Of a stretch of DNA of 64,000 nt, positions 62,889-64,000 are shown in pieces; position 1 is the stretch's first letter, and each line of letters opens with the position of its first letter. The notes under the pieces are model-generated. The model did no database searches and was not told the origin of the DNA. It saw only the letters and a list, made by a program, of their open reading frames with translations. The stretch is taken from positions 1-64,000 of the forward strand of contig CAZXZI010000001.1 of assembly GCA_964645165.1 (NCBI GenBank), given 5' to 3'. The DNA comes from SZUA-152 sp964645165. GTDB taxonomy: Bacteria > Pseudomonadota > Gammaproteobacteria > SZUA-152. The position numbers were made by a program, and so were the translations under genes.

Positions 62889-63485
62889 TTATCGTCCGCT
62901 TAACATGCGCTTTTTGGCAAAGGCCACAATGCCAGTCTCCGCAATGGCTTTTTTGATTTCAGCAATATCCAGCACAAAGGGACGCTGTTCGGCGTCATTA
63001 GTTAATCCGTCAAACAGATTTTTCGCTTCGGTGAATTGACTGTGGCAGGCACGATGACCAACGATGGCTTTATTTTTTGGGCAGGCAAACGAACCATCCA
63101 CTTTACTGAAAATCAACGGCTCTGTTCCAAAATAAGCCACGACGCTATTTCCATCCGTCCACAACACCTCGCTGCCAATAGGCACCTCTTTAATATCACC
63201 CACCGACTTCGCAAAGGCCTTCGCGTCATAGGAATCGTACAGCATCTGCCAGCGACCATTTCGCTTTTCCAGCAGGTAGGCATAACCAGAACCCGCAGCC
63301 CCCACAGTTTCAGTGATGCGATAGGCTGGATTATTGGCCGTCGCCGCGACCGCAATATCGGTTCCCCGGGAATAATCCCTGACACCAGCGGTCTGTGTAG
63401 TTTGGCACGCCGACAAGGTGAAAGCCCAGAGCAGCAAAATAGTGGCACAAAGCAATTTACCCGAAAAATATTTTTTATCGTTCAT
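62889..63485 (-). CDS. Lipoprotein of unknown function
   Basis: 198 residues with lipobox FTLSAC. The mature part includes a beta-rich segment (GSGYAYLLEKRNGRWQMLYDS) and two cysteines, one in FACPKNKAIVGHRACHSQFTEA. I do not recognise the family. Leftward, divergent from the cytochrome gene at 63665. Confidence 0.75.
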   Translation of the reverse strand: MNDKKYFSGKLLCATILLLWAFTLSACQTTQTAGVRDYSRGTDIAVAATANNPAYRITETVGAAGSGYAYLLEKRNGRWQMLYDSYDAKAFAKSVGDIKEVPIGSEVLWTDGNSVVAYFGTEPLIFSKVDGSFACPKNKAIVGHRACHSQFTEAKNLFDGLTNDAEQRPFVLDIAEIKKAIAETGIVAFAKKRMLSGR

Positions 63486-63664
63486 TATTTTGTTTCTCTG
63501 ATTTCGTCATGCTATTCCATGAATAAGCTAACTGGCTGAGGTCGTTAACTGATTTGTTTACCCGATCACTCTACTGTGTCAAATTCCAAACCGCTGACTT
63601 GCTCCACACCGGCAAATAATGCTTAGATCCCCATAGGTAAATATAAAAACAAGGGTGGCTCGCC

Positions 63665-64000
63665 ATGTCAAACTCAGTGCAACGTATTTTCAGCATCAGT
63701 ATCACATTTGGCCTGTTGTTTTTTTCGGCGACTTTCGTGCAGGCCGAAGGGATGACCAAGGAGCAGATGTTGCAAGTCATCCAGCAGCGGCTCAACGATC
63801 CCAATGCCCGGCAGGCCGCAATCGAAGTCGGTGAAGATCGCGCCCTGTTTTGTAAATACTGTCACGGCACTGACGGCAACAGTCTCAAGCCTGAGGTACC
63901 CAACCTCGCTGGACAAAATGCCAGTTATTTGCTTGATCAGATTCAGAAATTCGCCACCCGTCAACGCGATGACTACGTGATGAGCTCGTTGGCCGAAAAT
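63665..64000 (+). CDS. Class I cytochrome c, 5-prime part
   Basis: The first 112 codons of a protein cut by the window end. A signal peptide ends near FVQAEG. One heme motif CKYCH within ALFCKYCHGTDGNSLKPEVPNLAGQNASYLLDQI is very like the repeats of the hexaheme protein at 60497-62251, so it is a c553-like cytochrome. The start ATG follows CGCC; the stop lies outside the window. Confidence 0.88.
   Translation, partial: MSNSVQRIFSISITFGLLFFSATFVQAEGMTKEQMLQVIQQRLNDPNARQAAIEVGEDRALFCKYCHGTDGNSLKPEVPNLAGQNASYLLDQIQKFATRQRDDYVMSSLAEN

Overview
This 64 kb window looks like chromosome of a free-living, respiring gammaproteobacterium. Support comes from the gene order ybgC-tolQ-tolR-tolA-tolB-pal-cpoB followed by queE-queC, the MurU/AmgK cell-wall recycling pair, CbpA/CbpM, a bacterial ProRS with an editing insertion, a GacA/UvrY-type regulator, and several c-type cytochromes. 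I cannot name the genus. No rRNA, tRNA, CRISPR array, prophage or complete insertion sequence was seen.

Layout. 0.1-8 kb: a CBS protein, then a leftward PepSY - DUF347 - ABC ATPase/permease - two small envelope proteins - two-component regulator/kinase run, with a divergent second DUF347 gene. 8.8-12.8 kb: P-II-like protein, two DUF1538 membrane proteins and a hybrid sensor kinase. 13-21 kb: SulP transporter, nadC, a phosphate-binding-like protein paired with a GGDEF/EAL protein, a lipoprotein, and cbpA-cbpM. 21.4-26.4 kb: a MITE-like element, an LpxR-type lipid A deacylase, proS, a lytic transglycosylase and an internally duplicated lipoprotein. 26.4-31.5 kb: a leftward redox/export run (two thioredoxin-fold proteins, TolC-like, HlyD-like, acylphosphatase, cupin, cytochrome c) and a LuxR-type regulator with two striking palindromes upstream. 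31.7-41.6 kb: murU-amgK, a TPR/beta-barrel protein, a first ECF sigma/anti-sigma operon ending in a very acidic secreted protein, an HD-GYP protein, an SDR, a PAS kinase and YjbQ. 41.7-46.7 kb: a DUF4382 lipoprotein, a second MITE-like copy, and a second sigma-factor operon carrying DUF3619-like, DUF3106 and barrel proteins. 46.8-57.4 kb: a repressor-like gene, two tandem candidate sRNAs, gpmI, a SAM hydrolase-like gene, queC-queE and the Tol-Pal operon. 57.6-64 kb: a dead kinase fragment, a pentaheme cytochrome, ruvB, a hexaheme cytochrome lipoprotein, two small envelope proteins and the start of another cytochrome.

The strongest non-coding signals are (1) two homologous, terminator-ended candidate sRNAs in tandem at 47.25-47.65 kb, whose G-rich and C-rich segments can pair with each other, and (2) a two-copy non-autonomous mobile element with terminal inverted repeats and 9-bp target duplications, in which an internal module is inverted between the copies. 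Coding-side highlights are the second sigma-factor operon, the hexaheme lipoprotein with a methionine-rich linker, and the break between ruvB and ybgC filled by a pseudogene and a cytochrome gene.
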